From: an uncultured Lactobacillus sp.
GTDB lineage: Bacteria; Bacillota; Bacilli; Lactobacillales; Lactobacillaceae
Length of the DNA stretch: 64,000 nucleotides
Assembly (NCBI GenBank): GCA_948500755.1
Contig: CAOOYH010000001.1
Location: 1 to 64,000, forward strand
Reading direction: 5' to 3'
Of this stretch, positions 33,257 to 42,695 are shown in pieces. The notes below the pieces were generated by a model, which was not told the DNA's origin, did not search any database, and was given only the letters and a program-made list of their open reading frames with translations. Position numbers and translations under genes: made by a program. Within the stretch, counting starts at the first letter, position 1. The number at the start of each line of letters is the position of its first letter.

Positions 33257-36200
33257 TTATACGTATAAATTTTCATTTAAAACATAGATAATTTGATCTG
33301 CATTATCTGCAAAAATTTTTTTCATTTGCTTATATCCACCTTGACGCTTAAAATAATAATTTTCATTAAATACCTCTTCTGCCCGTGGACCTAAAACCGT
33401 GTTAGCTAGTAACTGATTCTCTATTCTCTTTAACCATTGTCTTTGCACCATATTCCAATCAGCCATACCATATACCTTTTGCATTGCATTATGGATACGG
33501 ACATTATGATCGACTAATTCAGATCCAACAGCAGCCTGACGAATGAAACTAATAATATCTGCCGTTGTCTGGACTTGATTTGCACTCTTCCATGCAGTTT
33601 GAAGGTCGTTTTCTTTAAAACCTTTCTTTTCAAGCTCTAACTTAATTTTCTTTAATTCATCGTAAGTTAGATCTTTTGGCCTAGTTGCTACAATCTGCAG
33701 AGCAGGAATTTCATTTACATTCTCTTTAATAAATTTATTAAAGCTCTCAATATAATCTTCTGGATTTGAGTTTCCTTGGCCATAACCTCTTTCAATGCCC
33801 AAATATTCATCTGGTTCATTTGAAATGTACTGCTTATGACTACCGGTAGACAATCTATCTAATTGCTCAAAGTTTTTCCATTCTTTTAAAAATTCTTGAT
33901 TATTTAAGCGTGGTAGATCTCTTGCCCATTGATCAATTGAATTAATTTCAGTTAAACGTTCAAATTCTTTTCGTTTTGAATCATTCATTCGTTTAATCTT
34001 TCGATCAATAGCGGCTGTCATATCAATTTGATATTGCTTAAAGTTGTCATTAACTTCAAATTGATGCTTTTGATCAATAAAGTAATGAACATCGTGACTT
34101 ACATTCTTCACAACAGGTTTCATATTCGTTACTTTATTCATTGCGTCATAAATTCCAACAGCATCATAGATATTAAAGACAGATTTATGAATTTCAGGAC
34201 ATAGTCTAGTCGCACGTCCAAGCATCTGTTCATAAAGAATTCTTGACTGTACCCGTCTCAAGAAAACTAAATTAGTAATCTCAGGAACATCAACACCAGT
34301 AGTTAATAAGTCTACAGTTACCGCAATATTAGGATTCTTTTCATTCTTAAAAAGCTTAATTTCATTATTTGGATGTCTAATTGATCCGGTAATTTTCTCA
34401 ATTGCATCATCGTCAACAGGATTACCAGCATTCTTAAATGATTCCTTTAATAGTCTTACTACCATATCAGCATGTGAGTCAGTCGCAGCAAAAATCAGTG
34501 TCTTTCCTAATTCTAGATCATTAGGATTCAAACAATTTTGAGCTAAGTAATCGCACACTACTCTGTTAAAACTCTCAGTAATTACTCGCTTATTGAAGTC
34601 TTTTACCTCAAAATTCATATTATCTGGTAGCTTTTCACTTTTAATTGATTCACTTGATTGATCAAACAAATCAATTTCCGCACCCTTCTTAAAATGAATT
34701 CCTTCCTGAGATAGTTTAGTTTTAATGATTGTTGGCGCATCATGATCAACTAAATAATTATCTAAAACTGCCTGCTGATAACTGTAAGAATATACTGGTT
34801 TACCAAAGATATCAGTTGTTTGAAGAGCTGGAGTTGCTGTCATTCCAATTGCTGTAGCATCAAAATAGTCAACTACTCTCCGGTATTGGCTAACATAATC
34901 ATTTTGATCGTAAAAATGATATTCTTTCTCACTAAGTTCTTTATCTTCAGCATATCCACGGTGTGCTTCATCTACAATGATAAAATCATATTGACCAACT
35001 GATGGTTTCTCTTCTTTATCATCATTATAAAAAAGCCGCTTGATCATCCCTTGAACTGTCGCAATTTGAATCTTAGTTGAAGCATCTGGTAATTTATCTT
35101 TAAGTTCCTTAACACCATAAATACTTGCAATCGAAAGATTACCAATTTTGTTATCTTTTATTGCATCGGCTGTTTGCTGCCCTAAAGAATTACGGTCAAC
35201 TAGATACAGAATACGACGCGCACGCTTATGCTTTAATAAGCGATACATCAAGGCAATCGCAGTTCTAGTTTTACCCGTTCCAGTTGCCATAGCAAGTAAA
35301 ACACGCTTTTTACCATCTTTAATGGCTTCTTCGATACTTTTAATTGCTTCAACTTGGTAATCACGATCTGCAAATTTAGGAAAATCTTGATCGTCTACTA
35401 AATCTTGATCTGCTAGCTCAGGATTCTGAGAAGTTAATTTCAAAGCTAAGTCTTCTGGATGATGGAACTCTTCCAAAGCGTATGCACTTTCTTTAGGATT
35501 TCGTGCATCCCAGAACCAAATCCCTGATTTTTCCTTATATTGCTTTAAATATGGTCTCCCATTTGCAGTATAAATAAAGGGCACCTTGTATTCACCCATA
35601 TCATTATCAACTAATAGATAATCTGATCTGAACGGAACTCCACGAGAGTACTCTTTGGGTTGCGCCATTTGACCTGCAATATCTTGATCCCATTTTTTAG
35701 CTTCTACAATGCCATAAAATTCTAGACCCTTAAATAAAGCATAATCAGCGCGCTGACCATTTGGAAGAACCCATTCAGCAATCGCCATGTTATGACCCTT
35801 TTGAGGAGCATTTTTATACTTCCAATTATTCAAGTTTTCACTATCTGCTTCCCAACCTGCTTGTTGAAGTTGCCGATCAATTAATTGACGAGTTTCCGCT
35901 TCAGTAAGCTGATGTTTTTTAGCAAATTGAACACTAATTTTGTGACGTTTAGCTTGAATTTCTTTAGATACTTCTACTGGCTTTTGAGCTGTTCGAGCTT
36001 CTTCCAGCTCTTTCTTTAGCTGTTCAATTTGTTCCTGTTGAAGTTGGAAAATATTAGCTTGATCTATTGGCGTTTTATATTCCTTTACTTCATCTTGTGA
36101 ATATACTTCTAAAAAGTAGTTCCAAATAATATAAGCCTTTTTATCAACTTCAAGTGCCTGCTTTTTAGAAACGATAAATTGATGATCATGATTGGCTAAA

Positions 36201-36466
36201 TTTCTAATATGACGAATATCATCTAAATATTTTGTAACAATTGGTGGATAGTCACCACGATATTTAAGTTCATTTATACGATCGATCTGTTTTAGATTCC
36301 AGTCTCCAAAACCTTCAAGGTGCATAATTTCACGAGTTAATTGTTCAGCAAAATTGCCAAAAACGGCAACACTACTTTTAGGGTCAGAATAAATTAAACT
36401 CTCCGCACTAGTGGCTAATTTTGCATATTGTCGATATTCTTCTTCAGTTGTTTGAAAATTAGACAT
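33257..36466 (-). CDS. hsdR: Type I restriction endonuclease subunit HsdR
   Basis: DNA translocase and nuclease of about 1069 residues. An N-terminal DUF4145-like helical domain (SSVAVFGNFAEQLTREI) and coiled coil (about 150-190), a nuclease domain with GLEFYGIVEAKKWDQDI (the E-A-K motif), then a superfamily 2 helicase: MATGTGKTRTAIAL (Walker A), VDEAHRGYAED (DEAH box), GMTATPAL (motif III) and QMLGRATRL (motif VI). All motors and the nuclease motif are intact. The ATG at 36466 (MSNFQTTEEEY) has GAGGA upstream; a longer frame starts at 36487. First gene of an R-M-S operon. Confidence 0.95.
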   Translation of the reverse strand: MSNFQTTEEEYRQYAKLATSAESLIYSDPKSSVAVFGNFAEQLTREIMHLEGFGDWNLKQIDRINELKYRGDYPPIVTKYLDDIRHIRNLANHDHQFIVSKKQALEVDKKAYIIWNYFLEVYSQDEVKEYKTPIDQANIFQLQQEQIEQLKKELEEARTAQKPVEVSKEIQAKRHKISVQFAKKHQLTEAETRQLIDRQLQQAGWEADSENLNNWKYKNAPQKGHNMAIAEWVLPNGQRADYALFKGLEFYGIVEAKKWDQDIAGQMAQPKEYSRGVPFRSDYLLVDNDMGEYKVPFIYTANGRPYLKQYKEKSGIWFWDARNPKESAYALEEFHHPEDLALKLTSQNPELADQDLVDDQDFPKFADRDYQVEAIKSIEEAIKDGKKRVLLAMATGTGKTRTAIALMYRLLKHKRARRILYLVDRNSLGQQTADAIKDNKIGNLSIASIYGVKELKDKLPDASTKIQIATVQGMIKRLFYNDDKEEKPSVGQYDFIIVDEAHRGYAEDKELSEKEYHFYDQNDYVSQYRRVVDYFDATAIGMTATPALQTTDIFGKPVYSYSYQQAVLDNYLVDHDAPTIIKTKLSQEGIHFKKGAEIDLFDQSSESIKSEKLPDNMNFEVKDFNKRVITESFNRVVCDYLAQNCLNPNDLELGKTLIFAATDSHADMVVRLLKESFKNAGNPVDDDAIEKITGSIRHPNNEIKLFKNEKNPNIAVTVDLLTTGVDVPEITNLVFLRRVQSRILYEQMLGRATRLCPEIHKSVFNIYDAVGIYDAMNKVTNMKPVVKNVSHDVHYFIDQKHQFEVNDNFKQYQIDMTAAIDRKIKRMNDSKRKEFERLTEINSIDQWARDLPRLNNQEFLKEWKNFEQLDRLSTGSHKQYISNEPDEYLGIERGYGQGNSNPEDYIESFNKFIKENVNEIPALQIVATRPKDLTYDELKKIKLELEKKGFKENDLQTAWKSANQVQTTADIISFIRQAAVGSELVDHNVRIHNAMQKVYGMADWNMVQRQWLKRIENQLLANTVLGPRAEEVFNENYYFKRQGGYKQMKKIFADNADQIIYVLNENLYV

Positions 36467-36586
36467 CCTACAATCCTCATTCTTCATAATTCTCTTTTTC
36501 TATTTTACCCTGAATGTCCATTTAACAACAAGTTCATTAAGAAAACACGTTCGTTTACTTTACATAATAAAAAATATGAACCAAGC

Positions 36587-36614
36587 AAAAAAGCTGACCT
36601 CACAGCCAGCTTTT
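36587..36614 (-). terminator. Terminator of the TPR protein gene
   Basis: Minus strand AAAAGCTG (36607-36614) with CAGCTTTT (36589-36596), then a T-run. The stem has a few mismatches in its upper part. The stretch 36467-36586 shows nothing else. Confidence 0.7.
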
Positions 36615-36617
36615 CTA

Positions 36618-37877
36618 CTATTCTTCACTATTCAATTCATCTAACATATCTTGCATATCAAGATCATCTGGTTGGACTTGCAAGTACTTCTTAATCAATT
36701 CCTTAGTTGTTGGAATCTCACGCAATTCATAGAATAAGCTAATCATCTGTCTTAAGAAACTTGCATTATTTTGAAAGGCTGGATACGCAAGCAAGAATTC
36801 ACTCTTAGCCTTATCATAGTCTTCAAGTCTTTGGTAAGAAACAGCCAAATTCCAGTGAGCTTGTGGCTCTAACTCTTCATCGTCAAGATCCTTGAACAAG
36901 CTAATATTAGCCTCATCTTGGTGCTGGTGAAGATATAAGTTAGACAACTGCAAGCGCAAATCACTATTGTCAGGAGCAACCTCAAGTCCCTTTTTAAGCA
37001 AGCGTTCTGCTTCATCTAATTGGTTCAAGTTAGCAGCAGCTTTGGCGCCCAAGCTATACAAAACTTCATCTAATTCGTTATAAGATAGACCAGTTTGCGC
37101 AGTTCTGAGCACTTCCTCATTATTGTCTTCTGCGGCATAAGCTTGGGCAAGAAGTGGATAGGCATTTACATAATCAGGTTGAGTTTCAATTACCTGGTCT
37201 AAATACTTAATTGCAGCCTTATTATCGTTAGCAGAAAGCATAATTAAGCCAGCTTCATAAAGAGCATCAATACTTAAAATATCATTTTCATGACTCTTAA
37301 TTTCATTTGCTGCTTCTTCATACTCACCCAATTTAGCAAGACAAGCTGCAATTCTTTGACTTAAAACTACTTCACCAAAAGTCTTATTATTTTTAGCTAA
37401 TTCACGGTATAAGTCTAAAGCTTCGCTGTAGTCACCGCTAAGATAGTCTAATTCAGCCAAGCCAAAGTTAATGGCATCTTCATCAGGAGCTAATTTATGA
37501 GCTTCTAAGAGTTTTTGATGGGCCGTTTCAATTAGTCCATTACTTTGATAGTAATCAGCTAAATCAAGCAAACTTTCAAGGTAAGCATCACTATCTGGCT
37601 TTACATCATAAAGTAGCTGCAAGCCATCGTCTTCATCCCCATCATTTAACAAAATTTCAGCTAAATAGACCTTAAACAAGTCTTCTTTAGGAAACTGTCC
37701 AATCAAAAAACGGTAAACTTCTTTAGAAAGATCAGTAAAACCAAGATCAGTTAAGTTTTCAGCTAAAGAAGCAAGGATTTCTGGATCATCATTATCTAAA
37801 GCCTTTTTCAAGAGAATTCGATTATCAGAAAAATCATGATTTTGAATTGCATCTAATAGTTGTTCAGAATAAGTCAT
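36618..37877 (-). CDS. Tetratricopeptide repeat protein
   Basis: 419 residues, acidic, built almost wholly of TPR-like helix pairs (for example LFKVYLAEILLNDGDEDDGL, YVNAYPLLAQAYAAEDNNEE, QAHWNLAVSYQRLEDYDKA). No signal peptide or membrane helix, so it is a cytosolic scaffold. The ATG at 37877 (MTYSEQLL) follows GAGTGA; the longer frame from 37919 lacks a ribosome binding site and runs into the hup terminator. It sits downstream of hup, a common location in lactobacilli. Partner proteins unknown. Confidence 0.9.
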   Translation of the reverse strand: MTYSEQLLDAIQNHDFSDNRILLKKALDNDDPEILASLAENLTDLGFTDLSKEVYRFLIGQFPKEDLFKVYLAEILLNDGDEDDGLQLLYDVKPDSDAYLESLLDLADYYQSNGLIETAHQKLLEAHKLAPDEDAINFGLAELDYLSGDYSEALDLYRELAKNNKTFGEVVLSQRIAACLAKLGEYEEAANEIKSHENDILSIDALYEAGLIMLSANDNKAAIKYLDQVIETQPDYVNAYPLLAQAYAAEDNNEEVLRTAQTGLSYNELDEVLYSLGAKAAANLNQLDEAERLLKKGLEVAPDNSDLRLQLSNLYLHQHQDEANISLFKDLDDEELEPQAHWNLAVSYQRLEDYDKAKSEFLLAYPAFQNNASFLRQMISLFYELREIPTTKELIKKYLQVQPDDLDMQDMLDELNSEE

Positions 37878-37918
37878 TTTTTCACTCTTTTCATTTGTGC
37901 TCTCACAATAATTGTACA

Positions 37919-37958
37919 CAAAAAACGTGCCAAGCTATACAACTTAGCACGTTTTTAT
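37919..37958 (-). terminator. Terminator of hup
   Basis: AAAAACGTGC (37921-37930) and GCACGTTTTT (37947-37956), with further pairing inside. It ends the HU transcript 20 bases after its stop codon. Confidence 0.85.
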
Positions 37959-37977
37959 TTTGCTAGTAACTGAACAA

Positions 37978-38253
37978 TTACTTAACAGCATCCTTAAGAG
38001 CCTTACCTGGCTTGAATGCAGGAACCTTAGAAGCTGGGATTTCGATTTCAGCCCCAGTTTGTGGGTTACGACCCTTACGAGCTGCACGGTGACGTACTTC
38101 AAAAGTACCGAAACCGATCAATTGAACTTTTTCACCCTTAGCAAGATCTTCTTGAATAGAGTTAAAGATTGCATCAACTGCAGCAGCAACTTCTTTCTTG
38201 GTTAAGTCAGTTTTAGCAGCAACTTCAGAAACTAATTCTGCCTTGTTTGCCAT
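37978..38253 (-). CDS. hup: DNA-binding protein HU
   Basis: Histone-like nucleoid protein of 91 residues that forms a dimer and bends DNA. Signature GFGTFEVRHRAARKGRNPQTG (about 47-67) and the beta-arm proline in EIEIPASKVPAF. The start has GGGAGGTGAAG ahead, a very strong ribosome binding site, and the gene has its own promoter and terminator, which fits high expression. Confidence 0.98.
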   Translation of the reverse strand: MANKAELVSEVAAKTDLTKKEVAAAVDAIFNSIQEDLAKGEKVQLIGFGTFEVRHRAARKGRNPQTGAEIEIPASKVPAFKPGKALKDAVK

Positions 38254-38347
38254 TCCACTTCACCTCCCAAAATGAACTAATGATATTTTTAAACAAAAAC
38301 CTTTGAAAATAAGAAAAATGAGTTATTCATTTATTCCCTGCAATAAA

Positions 38348-38375
38348 ATTAGCACACTAAGACGCTTAGTTGCAA
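38348..38375 (-). promoter_or_regulatory. Putative hup promoter
   Basis: Minus strand TTGCAA (38370-38375), 16-bp spacer, CTAATT (38348-38353) preceded by TGTG. The spacer contains CTAAG-CGT-CTTAG, a small dyad. Leader to the hup start is about 90 bases. Confidence 0.4.
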
Positions 38376-38417
38376 GCTTTTTCGCAGATATATCCCTATT
38401 TTTTTGAAATTTAAGGC

Positions 38418-39725
38418 TTATTTACGTTTTCTAGCTAAGATTTTAATTGGTGTTCCCACAAAATCAAAGTTTTGTCTTAATTGATTAATTAAAAATCTCT
38501 GGTATGAGAAGTGAAGCAACTCTGGATCATTTACAAAGACGACAAATGTTGGCGGCGTGACAGCAACTTGGGTCATGTAGTAGATTCTTAATCTCTTTCC
38601 ATTAACAAGTGGAGTTGGTGTAATTCTAGTTGCTTCAAGAAGCAAGTCATTCAAGACACTAGACTGAATTCTACGAGTTTGATTTTCATGAACTTCTTTA
38701 ACAAGCTTCAAGATATCTGGAACTCTTTGACCCGTCTTAGCAGAAACGAAAATAATTGGAGCATAGTCTAAGTATTGGAACTCTCTTCTGATTGTATCTT
38801 CAAAGTCCTTCATACTTCTACTGTCTTTTTTAGGCAGATCCCACTTATTTACAACAATAATTACACCGCGGCCTGCGTCATGAGCGTATCCTGCTACGTG
38901 CTTATCTTGTTCACGAATACCAGTGCTTGCATCTAAGACTAAAAGTGTAATATCACTTTCTTCAATAGCACTGATCGCTCTTAAGACAGAATACTTCTCG
39001 GTCTTTTCATAAACCTTACCACGCCGTCTGATGCCGGCTGTATCAACGATAGTATACTTTTGCCCATCATTGGTAAAAGTCGTGTCAATGGCGTCTCTAG
39101 TCGTTCCTTCGATATTAGAAACAATTACACGTTGTTCACCTAAAATAGCATTTACAAGTGAAGATTTACCAACATTTGGACGTCCAATCACACTAAAGCG
39201 AATTGAACCGTCTTCATGCTGGTTAGCCTTGTCGCCAAATTCACCAACAATAGCATCTAGTAAATCTCCCATTCCAGTTCCATGACTACCAGAAACTGGG
39301 ATTGGGTCGCCTAATCCTAAGCTGTAAAAGTCATAAATATCTGTTCTTTGCTCAGGATTATCAGCCTTATTAATGGCTAAAATAACTGGTTTCTTAGTTC
39401 GATAAAGCATTTTAGCAATTGTTTCATCCATGTTAGTCATATGTTGAGTAACATCTCCTAACATTACAATTACATCTGCTTCATCAATGGCAATTTCAGC
39501 TTGTGCCTTAATTTGTTCTTCAATTTCACCAGAGTCTAGAGTAATACCACCAGTATCAATCAGGATAAATTCATGACCCATCCATTCCGCACGAGCATAA
39601 ATTCTATCTCTAGTAACTCCAGCCTTATCTTCAACAATAGCTACACGAGAATTAATAATTCTGTTAAAAATAGTTGACTTACCAACATTTGGACGTCCAA
39701 CTAATGCAACTACGGGTAATGACAT
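38418..39725 (-). CDS. der: Ribosome assembly GTPase Der (EngA)
   Basis: Tandem-GTPase of 435 residues needed for 50S maturation. Domain 1: GRPNVGKSTIFNR (about 9), DTGG (about 57), NKAD. Domain 2: GRPNVGKSSLVNA (about 181), DTAG, NKWD. A C-terminal KH-like domain closes with KILARKRK. It lies between rpsA and hup, as in many Firmicutes. Confidence 0.97.
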   Translation of the reverse strand: MSLPVVALVGRPNVGKSTIFNRIINSRVAIVEDKAGVTRDRIYARAEWMGHEFILIDTGGITLDSGEIEEQIKAQAEIAIDEADVIVMLGDVTQHMTNMDETIAKMLYRTKKPVILAINKADNPEQRTDIYDFYSLGLGDPIPVSGSHGTGMGDLLDAIVGEFGDKANQHEDGSIRFSVIGRPNVGKSSLVNAILGEQRVIVSNIEGTTRDAIDTTFTNDGQKYTIVDTAGIRRRGKVYEKTEKYSVLRAISAIEESDITLLVLDASTGIREQDKHVAGYAHDAGRGVIIVVNKWDLPKKDSRSMKDFEDTIRREFQYLDYAPIIFVSAKTGQRVPDILKLVKEVHENQTRRIQSSVLNDLLLEATRITPTPLVNGKRLRIYYMTQVAVTPPTFVVFVNDPELLHFSYQRFLINQLRQNFDFVGTPIKILARKRK

Positions 39726-39754
39726 ATTATTTCTACCCCTTTCTATCTAATGAA

Positions 39755-39788
39755 ATAAAAAAAGCTGACCGGAGTCAGCTTTTTTTAG
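39755..39788 (-). terminator. Terminator of rpsA
   Basis: AAAAAAAGCTGAC (39757-39769) and GTCAGCTTTTTT (39774-39785) with a 4-base loop. Runs of A and T on both sides. Confidence 0.88.
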
Positions 39789-39799
39789 ACTAATGACGA

Positions 39800-41002
39800 T
39801 TAATCCTTATCTTTAAGTTGATCACCAATAATGTCACCTAAAGCAAAACCGTTGTCATTGTCATTCATGTACTTATCAGCTACAGAATCTTGACGACGAC
39901 GTGGACGTGAGTTGTTTTCACTCTTAGCAGCATTAGGATCAGCTTGCTTGATTGACAATGAGATTCTTCTGTCACTTGGGTCAACACTTAAAACTTTAAC
40001 TTTAACAGTTTGACCAACCTTTAAAACATCACTTGGCTTATCAACATGCTTGTTAGCAATTTCTGAAACGTGTACTAAGCCTTGAATTCCATCAGCTACT
40101 TCGATGAATGCACCGAATGAAGTTAAAGTCTTAACTTCACCTTCAATGATGTCGCCTTCATGTAAGCCTTCAGTAGCTTCTTCAAATGGGGATGGTAAAG
40201 TTTGCTTAATTGACAGGGAGATTCTGTGTCTATCGTCATCAATACCGATAACTTTAACCTTAACATCTTGACCAGCCTTCAATACATCACTTGGCTTATC
40301 AACATGCTTGTAAGAAATTTCTGAAATGTGAACTAAGCCGTCCACACCACCAACGTCAACAAAGGCACCAAAACCAGTTAAACGTGATACTTTACCTTCA
40401 ACAGTGTCACCTACAACTAATTGTGAAGCAACGTTTTCGAAAGCTTCTTCACGTTCTTGTTCGATTAAGTCTTTTCTTGAAAGAATTAATCTGTTCTTGT
40501 TAGGATCAATTTCAGTGATCTTCAAGTTCATCTTCTTGCCAATGTAAGGCTTCAAGTCAGAAACGTAACGGTTAGAAATTAAAGAAGCTGGTAAGAATCC
40601 ACGTGTACCAACGTCAACTAATAAACCACCACGAACAGCACCAGTTACAGTACCTTCAACAGTCTTGCCTTCTTCGAAGACCTTTTCTAATTCCTTGTAA
40701 GCTTCTCTTTCCTTCAAACGAGTAACTGAGAAGAAGAATTCACCGTTTTCCTTGTCGCCACCAGCTCTTCTAAGAACTAAAGCTTCAAACTTATCACCAG
40801 GTTTTACCAATTGGTTCAAATCTGCATTACGGTCGTTAGTGAATTCACGCTTAGTGATTACACCTTCAACACCTGCATTTTCAACACCAACAGCGATTTG
40901 TCCATCTTCAACACTTAAAACTTCAACGTTAACAATGTTGCCGACTTCAACTCCCTGCATTTCTTTTAGAGCATCTAAGAATTGATTACTATTATCTGTC
41001 AT
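39800..41002 (-). CDS. rpsA: Ribosomal protein S1 (short form)
   Basis: Four S1 RNA-binding domains in 400 residues (starting at about 14, 104, 188 and 273), against six in Escherichia coli; four is usual in Firmicutes. Domains 3 and 4 are closely alike (GFGAFVDVGGVDGLVHISEIS and SFGAFIEVADGIQGLVHVSE). The C-terminus (RPRRRQDSVADKY) is basic then acidic. Helps mRNA binding, although its role in low-GC Gram-positives is weaker. It follows cmk, the standard cmk-rpsA order. Confidence 0.95.
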   Translation of the reverse strand: MTDNSNQFLDALKEMQGVEVGNIVNVEVLSVEDGQIAVGVENAGVEGVITKREFTNDRNADLNQLVKPGDKFEALVLRRAGGDKENGEFFFSVTRLKEREAYKELEKVFEEGKTVEGTVTGAVRGGLLVDVGTRGFLPASLISNRYVSDLKPYIGKKMNLKITEIDPNKNRLILSRKDLIEQEREEAFENVASQLVVGDTVEGKVSRLTGFGAFVDVGGVDGLVHISEISYKHVDKPSDVLKAGQDVKVKVIGIDDDRHRISLSIKQTLPSPFEEATEGLHEGDIIEGEVKTLTSFGAFIEVADGIQGLVHVSEIANKHVDKPSDVLKVGQTVKVKVLSVDPSDRRISLSIKQADPNAAKSENNSRPRRRQDSVADKYMNDNDNGFALGDIIGDQLKDKD

Positions 41003-41064
41003 AATTACCTCCCAATATCATACTTTATTTTAAAGTACTTGATATCTTTTTTCCACACTTTTGT

Positions 41065-41730
41065 TTAATTTTTTTGCTTTTTTTGAATTATCTCGGTTAT
41101 TTTGGCTACAACTTCATCAATTGTTAAGTTTGTAGTATCTAATTCAATTGCATCATCTGCTTTTTTCAATGGAGAAATTTCACGATGCGAATCTTTATAG
41201 TCTCTAACTTCAATATCATGTTCGATATCTTTTAAGTCTTGATGAATGCCTTTTTCTTGAAAATCTAAGAAGCGTCTCTTAGCTCTTGATGCAACACTAG
41301 CGATTAAGAAAATTTTTACCTCTGCATCTGGTAAAACTGTCGTTCCAATATCACGACCATCCATAATAACATCGTGCTTGCCGGCCATTTCACGCTGCAA
41401 TTCAACCATCTTTTCACGAATTGATCTTAAGGCAGAAACTTGAGAAACGTTCTCTGTAATTTCAGGTGTTCTGATGTCAATTGAAACATCCTTACCATTT
41501 ACATAAACCTTTTGTTCTCCATCTTCTTGCTTAAAATCAATTGTACTATGGTCGATTAAGTTCAAAATTGCCTTTTCATCCCCATAGTCAACGTTATTAT
41601 CGTGTGCAATTAACGTACATGCTCGATACATTGCACCAGTATCGATATAAATATAGCCCAAATTATGTGCGATAATTTTAGCAACTGTACTCTTCCCCGC
41701 TGATGCAGGACCATCAATAGCTACTTGCAT
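41065..41730 (-). CDS. cmk: Cytidylate kinase
   Basis: Phosphorylates CMP and dCMP with ATP. 221 residues with P-loop AIDGPASAGKST (about 4-15), the NMP-binding MDGRDIGTTVLPDA and SRAKRRFLDF lid. The ATG at 41730 (MQVAIDGPA) fits the family start, with AAAGGA some distance upstream; an ATG at 41757 would add nine residues. Head of the cmk-rpsA-der group. Confidence 0.95.
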   Translation of the reverse strand: MQVAIDGPASAGKSTVAKIIAHNLGYIYIDTGAMYRACTLIAHDNNVDYGDEKAILNLIDHSTIDFKQEDGEQKVYVNGKDVSIDIRTPEITENVSQVSALRSIREKMVELQREMAGKHDVIMDGRDIGTTVLPDAEVKIFLIASVASRAKRRFLDFQEKGIHQDLKDIEHDIEVRDYKDSHREISPLKKADDAIELDTTNLTIDEVVAKITEIIQKKQKN

Positions 41731-41779
41731 TAAATAATTTAGTCCTTTCTTTTTCATTCAAAGTAAATTCTACCATAAA

Positions 41780-41808
41780 ACAAAAAACAGAAGTCAAATG
41801 ACTCCTGC
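41780..41808 (-). terminator. Terminator of the ribU gene
   Basis: CAGAAGTC (41788-41795) and GACTCCTG (41800-41807), 4-base loop, T-run on the minus strand (TTTTTTG). Confidence 0.8.
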
Positions 41809-41837
41809 TAAATGAAATTATTTTTATTATTTAGACT

Positions 41838-42431
41838 TTAAAAGTTACGTCTTACAAATTTTTCTAAAACTGGCAATAAGGTCTTAGCCAATAATAGAAC
41901 GACAATACTGTTAATTATCCCTTTAATTAGGTTAAAAGGTACAATCGCTGAAACAATGTAAGTTAAAAGCGATGAGTTGAGCTTAAAGCCCATTAAAGAA
42001 ATATACATTGGAGTTAAAACGAAGTAGTTTGCTAAAGACATTACTACCGTTAAAGCAATTGTTCCGACGGCTAATCCCAAAATTTGATATTGTACTTTGT
42101 CTTCATGCTTTTTACTAATAAAGTAGAATGGCAAGATATAAGCTAAACTTGCTAAAAATGCAGCTAATTGACCAATCATTGAAATTGGATTAAATCCCGA
42201 AATAAAGAGGCTCAATAATGATTTAAAAAGTGCAATCATTGTCCCGCCCAAAGGACCAAAAACCAAAGTACTTAAAGCTACTAATGAATCAGAAAAATCC
42301 ATCTTTAAGTAATCAAAACCAGGAATAATTGGTACTTCAATCTTCATAATCAAAAATGCTAATGCACCAATCATTGCCCAAGCGAGCCAGTAGGCTAATC
42401 TTACATGACTTAAACTTGTTTTTCTTTGCAT
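41838..42431 (-). CDS. ribU: Riboflavin-specific S component of an ECF transporter
   Basis: A 197-residue membrane protein with six helices that captures riboflavin and works with the shared EcfAA'T module encoded elsewhere. Family features: the IPGFDYLKMDFSDSLVALS region (about 35-53), FGPLGGTMIALFKSLLSLFI, and the closing NLIKGIINSIVVLLL. The FMN riboswitch directly upstream is independent support for a flavin-related substrate. Single gene with own terminator. Confidence 0.94.
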   Translation of the reverse strand: MQRKTSLSHVRLAYWLAWAMIGALAFLIMKIEVPIIPGFDYLKMDFSDSLVALSTLVFGPLGGTMIALFKSLLSLFISGFNPISMIGQLAAFLASLAYILPFYFISKKHEDKVQYQILGLAVGTIALTVVMSLANYFVLTPMYISLMGFKLNSSLLTYIVSAIVPFNLIKGIINSIVVLLLAKTLLPVLEKFVRRNF

Positions 42432-42450
42432 GATAGTTCCTCCATCACAT

Positions 42451-42482
42451 ACAAAAGGTCTGTCGCTTCAGCAACAGACCTT
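42451..42482 (-). terminator. Expression-platform terminator of the FMN riboswitch
   Basis: Minus strand GGTCTGTTGC pairs with GCGACAGACC (one wobble), loop TGAA, followed by TTTT, and then the GGAGGA ribosome binding site of ribU. GACAGAC at 42514-42520, part of aptamer stem P1, can instead pair with GTCTGT, which gives the alternative antiterminator. Confidence 0.85.
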
Positions 42483-42513
42483 ATTAATCATCTAAATCAT
42501 GTTTAATTCTTTA

Positions 42514-42626
42514 GTCTGTCTTCTTCCATCTAGACTATAACTATCGGTACCTGAGGTTCAACTACATGTGTAGCTCGCGGACTCTAACCGCCGGTCGGGA
42601 ATTTCGCCCTGCCCTGAAGACAACAT
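42514..42626 (-). ncRNA. FMN riboswitch (RFN element) aptamer
   Basis: Minus-strand conserved core: CAGGGCAGGGCGAAATTCCC, GACCGGCGGT, GTCCGCGAGC and a final GGAAGAAGAC. Stem P1 is GTCTTC (42616-42621) with GAAGAC (42518-42523). These match the RFN consensus (GGGGCAGGGTGAAATTCCC, ACCGGCGGT, CCGCGAGC). FMN binding should stabilise P1, free the terminator and switch ribU off. Confidence 0.93.
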
Positions 42627-42695
42627 CCTTGTATTTATTTTTTACAAGTAAATAATAATACTTCTTGGTAGAATTGTAAACATTATTGTTTTTTA

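Noticed and set aside
40000..40400. Near-repeat DNA inside rpsA
   Set aside because: Explained by the similar third and fourth S1 domains.
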